A stretch of DNA of 45,514 bases from Candidatus Thorarchaeota archaeon (GTDB taxonomy: Archaea > Asgardarchaeota > Thorarchaeia > Thorarchaeales > Thorarchaeaceae): positions 1-45,514 of the forward strand of contig JAEORX010000006.1 of the NCBI GenBank assembly GCA_016840685.1, given 5' to 3'. This document shows positions 35,904-44,113 of the stretch, in pieces. The stretch's first letter is position 1; each line of letters begins with the position of its first letter. The position numbers and the translations under genes are program-made. The notes beneath the pieces are model-generated. The model saw nothing but the letters and a program-made list of their open reading frames with translations, made no database searches and was not told where the DNA came from.

Positions 35904-36944
35904 CTACATCGCCTTGATTTTCCCTCGGTATTTTGCGTAGGTCGCATAATCAACGTAGGTCTTTCTTGAAATATAGTCATCAACAGTTGGTACTTCTCCT
36001 CTACGTTCTTCAATTTCATCTTCAACAGTAATCGAAAATGCATCACTTCCAGCTCCAGATCCATAGGCGACCACGAATACCCTTGACCCTGGCTTTGCGA
36101 TGTCCAATATCCTCGCAAGTCCAATCATAGCAGAGCCAGAGTATGTGTTCCCAATCTGTCGGACCACAAGACTGTCCTCCAATTTCTGTGGTGGTACGCC
36201 AAGTTCCGCTCCCATGGCAATTGGAAACTTGCCATTTGGCATGTGAAACACAAAGTAATCATAATCATCAATAGAGGTCTTGGTCTTCTTGAGTAATGAC
36301 CTTGCTCCCTCACCCACATGCCTAAAGTATGCTGGTTCACCAGTGAACCTTGCGCCATGACTGGGGAAGTCCTCTCCCTCACGTCGCCAGAAGTCTGGAG
36401 TGTCGGTCGTGAAGGAAACTGTATCCTCAATGGTGGCAAGAATATTCTTCATTCCAATTATGAATGCCGCGCCTCCTGCAGCAGCAGAGTATTCCAGTGC
36501 GTCACCTGGTCTTCCTTGGGCAGTGTCCGATCCAATTGCGAGACTGAGTTTAACCATCTTTGACTTGACAAGACCCATGCTAGTCTGAATGGCGGCAGTC
36601 CCTGCCTTGCAGGCAAACTCAAAGTCAGCGCATGTCATGTCATGAGAGCATCCAATGGCCTCTGCCACTATGGTGCCTGTTGGTTTGACAGCGTATGGGT
36701 GAGACTCCGATCCAACATAGATGGCACCAATATCCACCGGGTCAATATCTGCCATCTTGACAGCGTTCCTAGCTGCCTCTACAGAAATAGTGGCTACATC
36801 TTCATCAGGTCCGGGCACAGACTTCTCAAAGACACCAAGACCTTTTCCAATCCGAGCACTATCCTCGCCCCAGACCTCCGCGATATCTGAGGTTTTAATC
36901 CGATAGCGCGGTATGTAAACTCCATAACCTACAATACCAACCAT
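35904..36944 (-). CDS. hydroxymethylglutaryl-CoA synthase, archaeal type
   Basis: A 346-aa HMG-CoA synthase. It adds acetyl-CoA to acetoacetyl-CoA to give HMG-CoA. The catalytic triad is E80 ([13 protein letters not shown]), C112 ([11 protein letters not shown]) and H234 ([11 protein letters not shown]). The N-terminus [16 protein letters not shown] is typical. ATG 36944 has GAGGAG nine bases upstream, so the longer ORF to 36977 is rejected. It heads the operon. The upstream gap 36945-37233 holds TATA-like sequences (for example GTATATGAG near 37003-37011 on the minus strand), a TGTCGACA palindrome and no convincing gene. Confidence 0.95.
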   Translation of the reverse strand: MVGIVGYGVYIPRYRIKTSDIAEVWGEDSARIGKGLGVFEKSVPGPDEDVATISVEAARNAVKMADIDPVDIGAIYVGSESHPYAVKPTGTIVAEAIGCSHDMTCADFEFACKAGTAAIQTSMGLVKSKMVKLSLAIGSDTAQGRPGDALEYSAAAGGAAFIIGMKNILATIEDTVSFTTDTPDFWRREGEDFPSHGARFTGEPAYFRHVGEGARSLLKKTKTSIDDYDYFVFHMPNGKFPIAMGAELGVPPQKLEDSLVVRQIGNTYSGSAMIGLARILDIAKPGSRVFVVAYGSGAGSDAFSITVEDEIEERRGEVPTVDDYISRKTYVDYATYAKYRGKIKAM

Positions 36945-37233
36945 AGTAATGTTCTCCTCAAATCGAATCCTTTTCATAAAAAATTGTTACGTTAAATGTC
37001 GAACTCATATACGCCAATAGTCTATGTCTTAATCTCTGCATCTTGGACAACGCCCATATGAAGCTTCTTGTCAGACCTCCAGAGAAATTACGACAATCGC
37101 CGATACTCATTCCTGAGCTTTGGAGGATGTCGACAACACAGGGGAGTAAAATCTACTATTTTAGTATAACGAAAAGCCAATCACGGAGAATTTTAATCAG
37201 AATGTCCTATCCCACAATGCTGGTGGATGACTC

Positions 37234-38670
37234 CTAATGTCTTTCGAGAAATCTGCTAACAGATTCCATATCTAGTTTAAGCTGCTCATTCTTTCTCTTG
37301 ACATTAGGAATTCCAATCTGGTAGGCAATTTCATCTAAGACATCCTGCACTTGTTGCGAAGCCTTCTTCCTACTCGTTTCTTTTAATCCGTCAACATGAT
37401 GAAGCACAGAGTCAAGGAGCGCCTTTGATGATCCCGAGCTGTATTGAGTCGCGCTTTTTGGAGCCTGTGCAATCTTTGAAGGAACTCCCATGAGTTGTGC
37501 CAGTTCTCTAAATATGATCTTCCGCTGAGGCGAGCGATAAGGACTCACTTTCCACTCAACTGGAACTGAGAGTGAGGCTCTCACGAAATTCCAATCAAGA
37601 TAGGGGAAGAAGCTTTCGACTCCATGAGCTGCAATTGCTCTCTCATCGCGCTCTATGTTGGTCTTGTGCGTGATTGATACTTCCTGAAACAGTTGAAGAT
37701 TAAGTGCATCAGCGCCTTTCTTGGTGAATGTCTGAACATGTCTAGCATATCCACCAAAGAGCTCATCCGGTCCTTGACCTGAAATGACGGTTGTGCACCC
37801 TTCCTCCATAGCTCTCTTGGATGCGAGATAGAATGGAAGTGCAATTTCTACATCCATCTGTCTGCTGGTTTCTATGGCATAGATCACCTCAGGAAGAGTT
37901 TCCCAAATGACAAGTGAGTTCAGTTCTACCGTATGTAATGGAAGCCCTATCTGCTCAGCAGCCTCTATGGCAGCTGAATCATCATGTGCACCTTCTGAGC
38001 ACGAGGTCACAAGTATTGAACTGTTGCATCTGTTAGATGCAAGGGTGGCTACGAGGGAACTATCAACTCCTCCGGAGAATAGGATTGCGCAAGAGGTGTC
38101 TTCTCTTATCCGCTCAAACGATGCTGACAATATTCTCCTCAGGAACTTGAGTGTTTCTTGATGTGTCGCGCTTGTTTTTTGTGGTTCTTCAAGAGTGGCG
38201 ACTCTCTTGTGGAAAATAACACCGTCCCAAGGTTGTGTTACAACCATACCCGGTTGTAGAGATTGCACATCTGTTATTCCTACACTCCAGAGGTTCTTCC
38301 TCTCTGTTGCAAATGCAAGACAGCTTGGTTTGAATCCATAGTAGAGGGCCCTTGTTCCATCAGGGGTTCTGATAAGACTTAGTCCCTTATCACCAACAAT
38401 GACAATAATAGCACCAAAGAGCTTGGAGATGGATGCATCATCCTTAATCCAGTGTGGGAAAACAAGGTCCTGATTCCTATCAATGACAACTAGGTCACCA
38501 TCAGGACTTTGAAAAGAGTGAGCTCCTGCGATGACACAGTGTGAGTTGTTGTGTTTCACTGTGTTATAGGACTCATACCTTCTATGCCTAGATACCCCTA
38601 ACATTTTCTGAAACATAATTTCTAAATCGTTGGAAGTGTTCCTGATAAGCAGACCTGCAATACCTGCCAT
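37234..38670 (-). CDS. asparagine synthetase-like protein lacking the glutaminase cysteine
   Basis: A 478-aa protein with the AsnB layout. The N-terminal Ntn-like domain (residues ~1-155; TPDGTRALYYG at 102-112) precedes an ATP pyrophosphatase domain with PP-loop FSGGVDSSLVA (198-208), SGQGPDELFGGY (297-308), FFPYLDWNFV and the C-terminal PKSATQYSSGSSKAL. AsnB begins MCGI, where Cys2 attacks glutamine. Here the N-terminus reads MAGI, so Cys2 is Ala and glutamine cannot be hydrolysed in the normal way. It may use free ammonia, or the domain may be structural and the product not asparagine. ATG 38670 aligns with the family start; GTG 38682 is possible. The upstream gene ends at 38682. Confidence 0.8.
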   Translation of the reverse strand: MAGIAGLLIRNTSNDLEIMFQKMLGVSRHRRYESYNTVKHNNSHCVIAGAHSFQSPDGDLVVIDRNQDLVFPHWIKDDASISKLFGAIIVIVGDKGLSLIRTPDGTRALYYGFKPSCLAFATERKNLWSVGITDVQSLQPGMVVTQPWDGVIFHKRVATLEEPQKTSATHQETLKFLRRILSASFERIREDTSCAILFSGGVDSSLVATLASNRCNSSILVTSCSEGAHDDSAAIEAAEQIGLPLHTVELNSLVIWETLPEVIYAIETSRQMDVEIALPFYLASKRAMEEGCTTVISGQGPDELFGGYARHVQTFTKKGADALNLQLFQEVSITHKTNIERDERAIAAHGVESFFPYLDWNFVRASLSVPVEWKVSPYRSPQRKIIFRELAQLMGVPSKIAQAPKSATQYSSGSSKALLDSVLHHVDGLKETSRKKASQQVQDVLDEIAYQIGIPNVKRKNEQLKLDMESVSRFLERH

Positions 38671-38681
38671 GGTGCTCAACA

Positions 38682-39080
38682 CTAAGTCTGCACTTCATGT
38701 AGCATAACTTGTTTTACACCAGTAATACCCTGCAGACGATCGTTGAGCTTGTTTACCTCAACATTCAGTTGTTGAGGCGTAAAGTAGCATTCATAGAAGC
38801 ATTGGTCTGCAGCTTGACATATACCACTGGTGAATAAAATGTCCTCCAGACCGACTTCCATGAAGACCATTGTGAGTTCCTCAAGAAAGCTCTTACTCAG
38901 TTTCTCGATGACCAGCTTGAGATACATCACCTTGCTACTGTCGACAGGATATAACTTCACATTTCCGTCTTTGACTACAAGAATAGCTAGGCCATACTCA
39001 TGACCAATCTTGTTGACAAATTCCTCGGGCAAAGTGATTTTGTCCCCCTTCTCGATTTTGAGAACTCGTGCCTGCGTCAT
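38682..39080 (-). CDS. AbrB-like N-terminal domain protein with C-terminal ACT-like part
   Basis: A 132-aa protein. Residues ~3-47 (ARVLKIEKGDKITLPEEFVNKIG followed by DGNVKLYPVD) match the swapped-hairpin AbrB/SpoVT fold used for DNA binding or as an assembly domain. The C-terminal ~80 residues (YLKLVIEKLSKSFLEEL, DILFTSGICQAADQCFYECYF, NKLNDRLQGITGVKQVML) look like an ACT/ferredoxin-like sensor fold and contain three cysteines. ATG 39080 is preferred (GGGTGA just upstream); GTG 39119 is possible. A TATA-like GATATAATC lies at about 39138-39147. It is co-directional with the AsnB-like gene and may regulate or sense for it (inference). Confidence 0.6.
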   Translation of the reverse strand: MTQARVLKIEKGDKITLPEEFVNKIGHEYGLAILVVKDGNVKLYPVDSSKVMYLKLVIEKLSKSFLEELTMVFMEVGLEDILFTSGICQAADQCFYECYFTPQQLNVEVNKLNDRLQGITGVKQVMLHEVQT

Positions 39081-39168
39081 GTCACCCTTGCTCAATATAT
39101 TCTGCCTCCGGAGAGTCACTGCAATGATAACTTGTGTTGATTATATCTCTTGTGGGAATGACTAATTA

Positions 39169-40746
39169 CTAATTTCCTCGACGAAACCAGCTTCGTATTT
39201 TTGCTAAAGCCTCCTGTTCTGGCTTTTCCACGACACGGAGTTTCCAATTCGGTTCCTCGAGGCTAATATATTCAAGAAAAGCCACCTCTCCCGCAGAGCG
39301 AATTCTCTCCATTTCTTGCAGCTGACCATTTAGCCATGCTTTCTTTGAAACAGGCATGCGTGAAGTAGTCATATCAAATAGACTTGGATGAAGGTCAAAT
39401 ATCAATGCGCGGTCTTTCATATACTCAAGAACTCCATCTTGAAGTGCTTGGCTAATCTTCTCACGGTCCGTGAAGAATGATGCTGCAACAGACATGTTTG
39501 GATACTTCTCAGGTATGTTCAAGGCAAACTTGAATGACTTGTTGAATTTTGATAGATGTGTTGCCGCGTCTAAAAATAGGATTGTTTCTGGTTTCCCTTC
39601 AAACTCATCCACCGAGATCTCCAATGTAGTCTGAGGCAATATTTCATCCTTCTCTATCACAGTCTGAATCAACTGATCTGTGACTGGAGGCAAATCACCA
39701 TCCTCAATCTCTTCTAAAGATTCGTAAGATAGCGCTTCACTCTCCCACGACTCATCTCTCTCCTTCTTCTTTGTGTCCTCTTCCTTCTTGGGTCTTTTAT
39801 GGGGTGGTATGTAACCTATTTCTTCAACTAGGTGTTGTAAAACTAATGGGAGGAAGAGGTCATAGAGAGTCCCACGGGTTTCAAGAATTATTAGTACTGG
39901 CTTGAAGGATGCAACTGCTTCAACAAGTCCGGAGTTGAAATCAGGCGATTGATCGAAGAACAGTTTAAGATTCTCCTCCGAATACCCCTTTTTTACACGT
40001 TCTGTCCACTCTGCATAAACATCCTTGACCTCTTGTTTTCTACGGTCTTTTATCATATTCACAAACTTGCCAAGATATCTAACTCCCCGTGAAACCGCTG
40101 TAGCCGGACTAACAAAGACAGTCATCATACCAACAGCTTCGCCAGCATAGTCACTTGCCTCAGTATCGCGTATTTTTCCCATTACCTCTTCTGTCAAAGA
40201 TGGCGGTCCAAGTTTTTCGACAAGAACCTCAATCATTCCAGGAAAGTCTTCAAATGCAGCGTCTCCGGGACCGACTCTTTCTCCAACTGGTGAAGCATCA
40301 GACAAGACCTCCGCAAACACATTTGGTCTTTTTATAAGCCAATTGAGGGGAATCTTGAGGGATGTAAATTCGTGCAACCAAGTTCTGTTTGATTCTTTTG
40401 GCCCGAAGTAGTATTTTGATGAATCCGGAAAGAGCCCGTCGAAAATATCCATAAACTGATCAAATCCAGCTCTAGTACTCAGACCCATCTCTCCTTTTTC
40501 CATGGCGTCAACAACAAGAACTAGTCCAGCTTCCTTTCCTTTGGCTATCTTCGCCATGGTCAATATGACCTGTTTTGGTGAAAGATAGAGGAGATTGCTC
40601 TCAGCAAATGGTGCATCATAGAACGAGAAGATGCCCAATCGCCTCCAAGGCTTTCTAGACATTTCCTTGTTCACAAGATGTGAAAACCACTCATAACCAC
40701 GTTTGTACCTTGGAATTGATTCGTCATCTATCTCGTCATAGGACAT
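39169..40746 (-). CDS. unrecognised 525-aa soluble protein
   Basis: I recognise no family. The protein has no signal peptide or convincing membrane helix. It appears alpha/beta: strand-like blocks AGLVLVVDAMEKGE, VLIILETRG and ETILFLDAATHL suggest Rossmann-like units in both halves. These are separated by a very charged linker near residues 320-355 (KRPKKEEDTKKKERDES, then many Glu). No P-loop, cysteine cluster or HExxH is visible. ATG 40746 (MSYDEIDDES) has AGGTG six bases upstream; the in-frame GTG 40755 is an alternative. It stands alone between the AbrB-like and surface-protein genes. Confidence 0.7.
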   Translation of the reverse strand: MSYDEIDDESIPRYKRGYEWFSHLVNKEMSRKPWRRLGIFSFYDAPFAESNLLYLSPKQVILTMAKIAKGKEAGLVLVVDAMEKGEMGLSTRAGFDQFMDIFDGLFPDSSKYYFGPKESNRTWLHEFTSLKIPLNWLIKRPNVFAEVLSDASPVGERVGPGDAAFEDFPGMIEVLVEKLGPPSLTEEVMGKIRDTEASDYAGEAVGMMTVFVSPATAVSRGVRYLGKFVNMIKDRRKQEVKDVYAEWTERVKKGYSEENLKLFFDQSPDFNSGLVEAVASFKPVLIILETRGTLYDLFLPLVLQHLVEEIGYIPPHKRPKKEEDTKKKERDESWESEALSYESLEEIEDGDLPPVTDQLIQTVIEKDEILPQTTLEISVDEFEGKPETILFLDAATHLSKFNKSFKFALNIPEKYPNMSVAASFFTDREKISQALQDGVLEYMKDRALIFDLHPSLFDMTTSRMPVSKKAWLNGQLQEMERIRSAGEVAFLEYISLEEPNWKLRVVEKPEQEALAKIRSWFRRGN

Positions 40747-40824
40747 TGAATACACCTAAGGATGCAATTAGCTTGACCCTTGAAGGGTTAATTTCTAGCA
40801 ATCATGATAAAGCTATTGCATAAT

Positions 40825-42039
40825 CTAGTCTGCTCTTACGCCGAGGACTGCCAGTACTATGGCAATAAGAACAATACCTACAATGATGTATAACCGCCAC
40901 TCAAAGCCAGTATCTCCTGGAGAATATGGATCAACTGATGATGACAGAGTATTCAGAGCTCCATCAAACCCAGCCATATTCAACATCTCACATGCATATC
41001 CAGCATAGAGGAGTTTGCCAGTGCTAAAGCCTGGTGCATTGGCAAAGCTACCTTCAGGAGTTTGACAGCTCAGGATAAAGGCTTCTGCAGCTGTAGTGTT
41101 TACTGATGGTAGTGCGGTCAGAACCTCCAACGCAGTGAGAGCAAAGTATGTTGACTCAAGACTTGATACTCCTGTACCATTCCCTTCCTCAAATCCACCT
41201 GCGAATTCCGATTCTCCATCACTGAGTACTTGACGTGCCAAGAGCCATGATTCGACATCTCCAATATCTGGAATAGAGGAAAGTGAATCAAGAGCGTAAT
41301 ATGCCATGATAGCTGCTGCAGTTCCCGTCACACTAGGGAGATATGCATCCGGGTAGAGCTTGTATCCATCTCCCTCCCTACAGCTGTCTATCCATTCCCG
41401 AGTTGCAGTTTCATTAAATAGCCAATCCCACGCGTTTTCCTCAGGATACATGGAGTTTAGAATCTTAAAGGAAGATAATGCATAGGCTGTTGATAGGAGA
41501 TCCGGACCCGCACCTGCATCAATGGCGTCACGACTCACTGCATATCCTCCCGAAACTGTTGACGTTTTGTTGATCCAAAGTAGGTTTGCTGTGGCGTTGA
41601 TTTCATAGTCCCCAGTCCCTGGGACATCACTATGCGACTTCAACATTTGCCATAGGACTAAACCTCTATAGTTGCCTCCATTCGTCACTGGTCCGAGTAG
41701 GTAATCACTAAACCCACCATACTTTGGCTGCTCCTGTTCATCTCCAGTCAGATACTGTTGGAGTTTTACAAAGTTCATGACCAATGTGATTGGGATTGGT
41801 GGTGGTCTGTTTGCAAGTGTGCCAGTTTTATTCATTATAGTGATAGCACCATATGTTGGATCGAGGCGTACTAAGTCTTCATCAGGAATAGAATAACCGC
41901 CTCTTACTGCATCGTATCTACTGTCCATATATGACCTCAATGAATCATAGCGACTTGCTGCTGCTACAGGCTGTACAGTAAATGCTAGTAGTACAAATGT
42001 GAACGCCAGTGTAAATGCTATTACTTTGACCCTCTTCAT
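40825..42039 (-). CDS. membrane-anchored surface protein with prenyltransferase-like toroid
   Basis: A 404-aa extracytoplasmic protein. A Sec signal peptide (MKRVKVIAFTLAFTFVLLAF, cleavage after about VAAA) is followed by an alpha/alpha barrel with repeats of the form GGF ... S ... STxxAL ... L. Examples are GGYAVSRD ... LLSTAYALSSFKIL, GGFEEGNG ... LESTYFALTALEVL and GSFANAPGF ... LYAGYACEML. This is the squalene-cyclase/prenyltransferase repeat pattern. The last ~25 residues (LYIIVGIVLIAIVLAVLGV) are a membrane anchor with RAD at the cytoplasmic end. No catalytic DDxD or zinc site is evident, so a binding role outside the cell is more likely than prenyl transfer (inference). Confidence 0.75.
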   Translation of the reverse strand: MKRVKVIAFTLAFTFVLLAFTVQPVAAASRYDSLRSYMDSRYDAVRGGYSIPDEDLVRLDPTYGAITIMNKTGTLANRPPPIPITLVMNFVKLQQYLTGDEQEQPKYGGFSDYLLGPVTNGGNYRGLVLWQMLKSHSDVPGTGDYEINATANLLWINKTSTVSGGYAVSRDAIDAGAGPDLLSTAYALSSFKILNSMYPEENAWDWLFNETATREWIDSCREGDGYKLYPDAYLPSVTGTAAAIMAYYALDSLSSIPDIGDVESWLLARQVLSDGESEFAGGFEEGNGTGVSSLESTYFALTALEVLTALPSVNTTAAEAFILSCQTPEGSFANAPGFSTGKLLYAGYACEMLNMAGFDGALNTLSSSVDPYSPGDTGFEWRLYIIVGIVLIAIVLAVLGVRAD

Positions 42040-42126
42040 GATGACATCACGGTCAAATTTGATATTACTGAGTTTGGCCTCAGTGCCTTGAGCATCGGAC
42101 AGAGGCGCGGTTATTAACGTTTCCCC

Positions 42127-42167
42127 ACCTGAAAGCTTGTACTAGACACTTCAGGTAATAACAAGCT
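42127..42167. repeat. interlocked inverted repeats at the trxB 3' end
   Basis: ACCTGAA (42127-42133)/TTCAGGT (42150-42156) and AGCTTGT (42134-42140)/ACAAGCT (42161-42167) interlock in the order 1-2-1'-2'. In RNA from either strand the two 7-bp stems are mutually exclusive or form a pseudoknot. The last arm touches the trxB stop. A further hairpin ACTGAG-tttggc-CTCAGT lies at about 42067-42084. Confidence 0.5.
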
Positions 42168-43119
42168 ATGCGTAACCTATTGGGCCTCTCTGAATCTTCC
42201 TGATGTACGAGTATGCGGAGTCTGCTGCAATGGCTCCATGACCCACTGCGACAGCGATCTGCTTCATAGACTCCACTACATCACCAGCCGCAAAGACACC
42301 TGGAATGTTTGTTGCCTGTTTTGCGTTGACAATAATCTCTCCCCGCTGGTTAGTTACCACACCAATGCTCTGTGCAAGGGAACTCTCTGGACTGGATCCC
42401 AGAGCAATGAAGACACCATTCACTGAGAGCGTTCTTTCCTCTCCCGTCTTTACATTCTGCAGAAGCAACTCATTGACAAGTTCGTCACCCTTGATTTCCT
42501 TGACAATTGTATCCCAGAGTATCTCTACACTTGAGTTGAAGACATAGTCCTGAATGATCTTCTCAGCCCGCAGCTCATCCCTTCTATGAATTAGATAGAC
42601 CTTTCCAACAACCTCTGAGAGATATAGCGCTTCAGTAACAGCTGTGTTCCCTCCTCCCACAACAGCCACAATCTTGTCACGAAAGAGTGGTCCGTCGCAG
42701 GTGGCACAATATGAAACACCACGACCAGTGAGGCTGTCCTCCCCAGGTACATTGAGATGTTTGTGTCCTCCGCCAGTTGCAAAAATGATCGCCGGGGTTC
42801 GATAAACACCTCGTCGAGTTTCGAGGAGGAAATCACCACCATCTCCGTCCCTCTCGACATTCTTGACCTCTGTGATTTCCCTGACGAAAGCCCCACATTT
42901 CTTGACCTGTTCCTTCATCTTGTTAGCCAAGTCCAGTCCAACAATGAATGTATATCCGGGATAATTCTCTATTCCTGGACTGGTCGCCTGTGCACCACCA
43001 AGAACCTTTGACTCCAAGAGCAGCGTCTTCAATCCGTAGCGGGCTCCGTAAATCGCTGCTGTCATACCTGCTGGTCCACCGCCAATAACAATGAGTTCCC
43101 AGTTCAAGTCCTCTGTCAA
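42166..43119 (-). CDS. trxB: thioredoxin reductase
   Basis: A 317-aa low-molecular-weight thioredoxin reductase. FAD site VIGGGPAGMTAAIYGARYG (near residue 11), redox pair CATC (C138/C141) and NADPH site VAVVGGGNTAVTEALYL (near 151), then GVFAAGDV near 283. It reduces thioredoxin or a related disulfide protein with NADPH (or another donor; archaeal forms vary). The start is TTG 43119 with GGAGA seven bases upstream; the ORF has no earlier ATG. No thioredoxin gene lies within the window. Confidence 0.95.
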   Translation of the reverse strand: MTEDLNWELIVIGGGPAGMTAAIYGARYGLKTLLLESKVLGGAQATSPGIENYPGYTFIVGLDLANKMKEQVKKCGAFVREITEVKNVERDGDGGDFLLETRRGVYRTPAIIFATGGGHKHLNVPGEDSLTGRGVSYCATCDGPLFRDKIVAVVGGGNTAVTEALYLSEVVGKVYLIHRRDELRAEKIIQDYVFNSSVEILWDTIVKEIKGDELVNELLLQNVKTGEERTLSVNGVFIALGSSPESSLAQSIGVVTNQRGEIIVNAKQATNIPGVFAAGDVVESMKQIAVAVGHGAIAADSAYSYIRKIQRGPIGYA

Positions 43120-43174
43120 TCTACTGTCTCCGTTTTTGGTCCCAAGTGTAGTACACTGGAGTCTTCACTAATGC

Positions 43175-44047
43175 TTAATCTTTCTTTCCTGTGCGAAAGG
43201 GTATTGCGAGGTCAACAAGGTCCTCCGTTGAAATATCTCTGTCAGGTCTAATCTCCAGTCTGCTTAAGGGCTTCAAAAGGTCCGATATCCTTCGGAATGT
43301 CACCTCTCTGATGGGGAGGTTCGGTCTGCTCATGAGAGAAACCGCCTTTCCAAACCTCTCAGGGTCATATGAAAAGACATGCGCTGGAGAAGTGAGAAGG
43401 ACTGCATCCACATCCTCCAGGTCATTCCAAGGCCATGCCGCATCATTAAATGCCTCGATGATCACAACCTCTGCAGTCTTCTCCAGGTGATTAAAGCACT
43501 CTGAAACATGCTCCTCATAGTGCACTCGCTCAAACTCTTGGACAGCTTCGAGGTTGTTGACATCGATAATACCCGTACCTCTTGTCAGCATCCCAACTTC
43601 TTCTTGTGTGATTATCAGTCGTTCCTCTTCGACGAGACTTTGTGCAACCAGCATGGTAGAATCGATGCCTGATTTGTCGGGCCGACTGAATCGTTCCAAT
43701 GTGAGGATTGCACTTGCCCCAGCCAAACCTAATGTGTTCGTCATATTCTGCATTGGTTTCTCCAGCTTCATTGGTACGTAGAGCCTGTGAACAGGATTGG
43801 CTAGTTCAATCGGATTCTTGGAGTCTAGAAACCTTCGAACCTCTACCGCATCCAATGATACAAGGACCCCATTCTCAAGGCAGTACTTTGTGTGCTCATG
43901 GTTATACCAGTAATTATGCCCACTCATTGGCTTGAAATATTCAACAGAATATCCACTCTCACGGAGTGTCTTGCTCAATTGTATAGCTAGATGTGTCTTT
44001 CCTGAGTCAAAGCTGTTCATCCCGACAAGTAAAACACGTAGCGCCAT
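43175..44047 (-). CDS. P-loop NTPase, BioD/MinD-like, unknown
   Basis: A 290-aa protein starting MALRVLLVGMNSFDSGKTHLA. Walker A is the variant GMNSFDSGKT (9-18), and SVEYFKPMSGHN follows as in dethiobiotin-synthetase-like enzymes. A second acidic strand, VVIIEAFNDAAWPW, would be Walker B. The fold looks like the SIMIBI class (BioD, CobQ, MinD). No other biotin or cobalamin gene is close, so its reaction is open. ATG 44047 lies 18 bases from the T-run of the thermosome terminator. A GAGGG run is just upstream. Confidence 0.7.
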   Translation of the reverse strand: MALRVLLVGMNSFDSGKTHLAIQLSKTLRESGYSVEYFKPMSGHNYWYNHEHTKYCLENGVLVSLDAVEVRRFLDSKNPIELANPVHRLYVPMKLEKPMQNMTNTLGLAGASAILTLERFSRPDKSGIDSTMLVAQSLVEEERLIITQEEVGMLTRGTGIIDVNNLEAVQEFERVHYEEHVSECFNHLEKTAEVVIIEAFNDAAWPWNDLEDVDAVLLTSPAHVFSYDPERFGKAVSLMSRPNLPIREVTFRRISDLLKPLSRLEIRPDRDISTEDLVDLAIPFRTGKKD

Positions 44048-44064
44048 TGTGGGTACCCTCTTGC

Positions 44065-44095
44065 AAAAAAGAGATGAATGGAGCCTTGCGGCTCC
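44065..44095 (-). terminator. thermosome terminator
   Basis: Read on the minus strand, GGAGCC-GCAA-GGCTCC (44095-44080) forms a 6-bp stem with a GNRA tetraloop, followed nine bases later by TTTTTT (44070-44065). It lies 18 bases past the thermosome stop. Confidence 0.75.
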
Positions 44096-44113
44096 AAAGT
44101 GTTATAGTTTTTA

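Noticed and set aside
37043-37237. Plus-strand 64-aa ORF between the HMG-CoA synthase and AsnB-like genes
   Set aside because: Odd composition, no SD, no known domain, and it runs into the end of the convergent gene.
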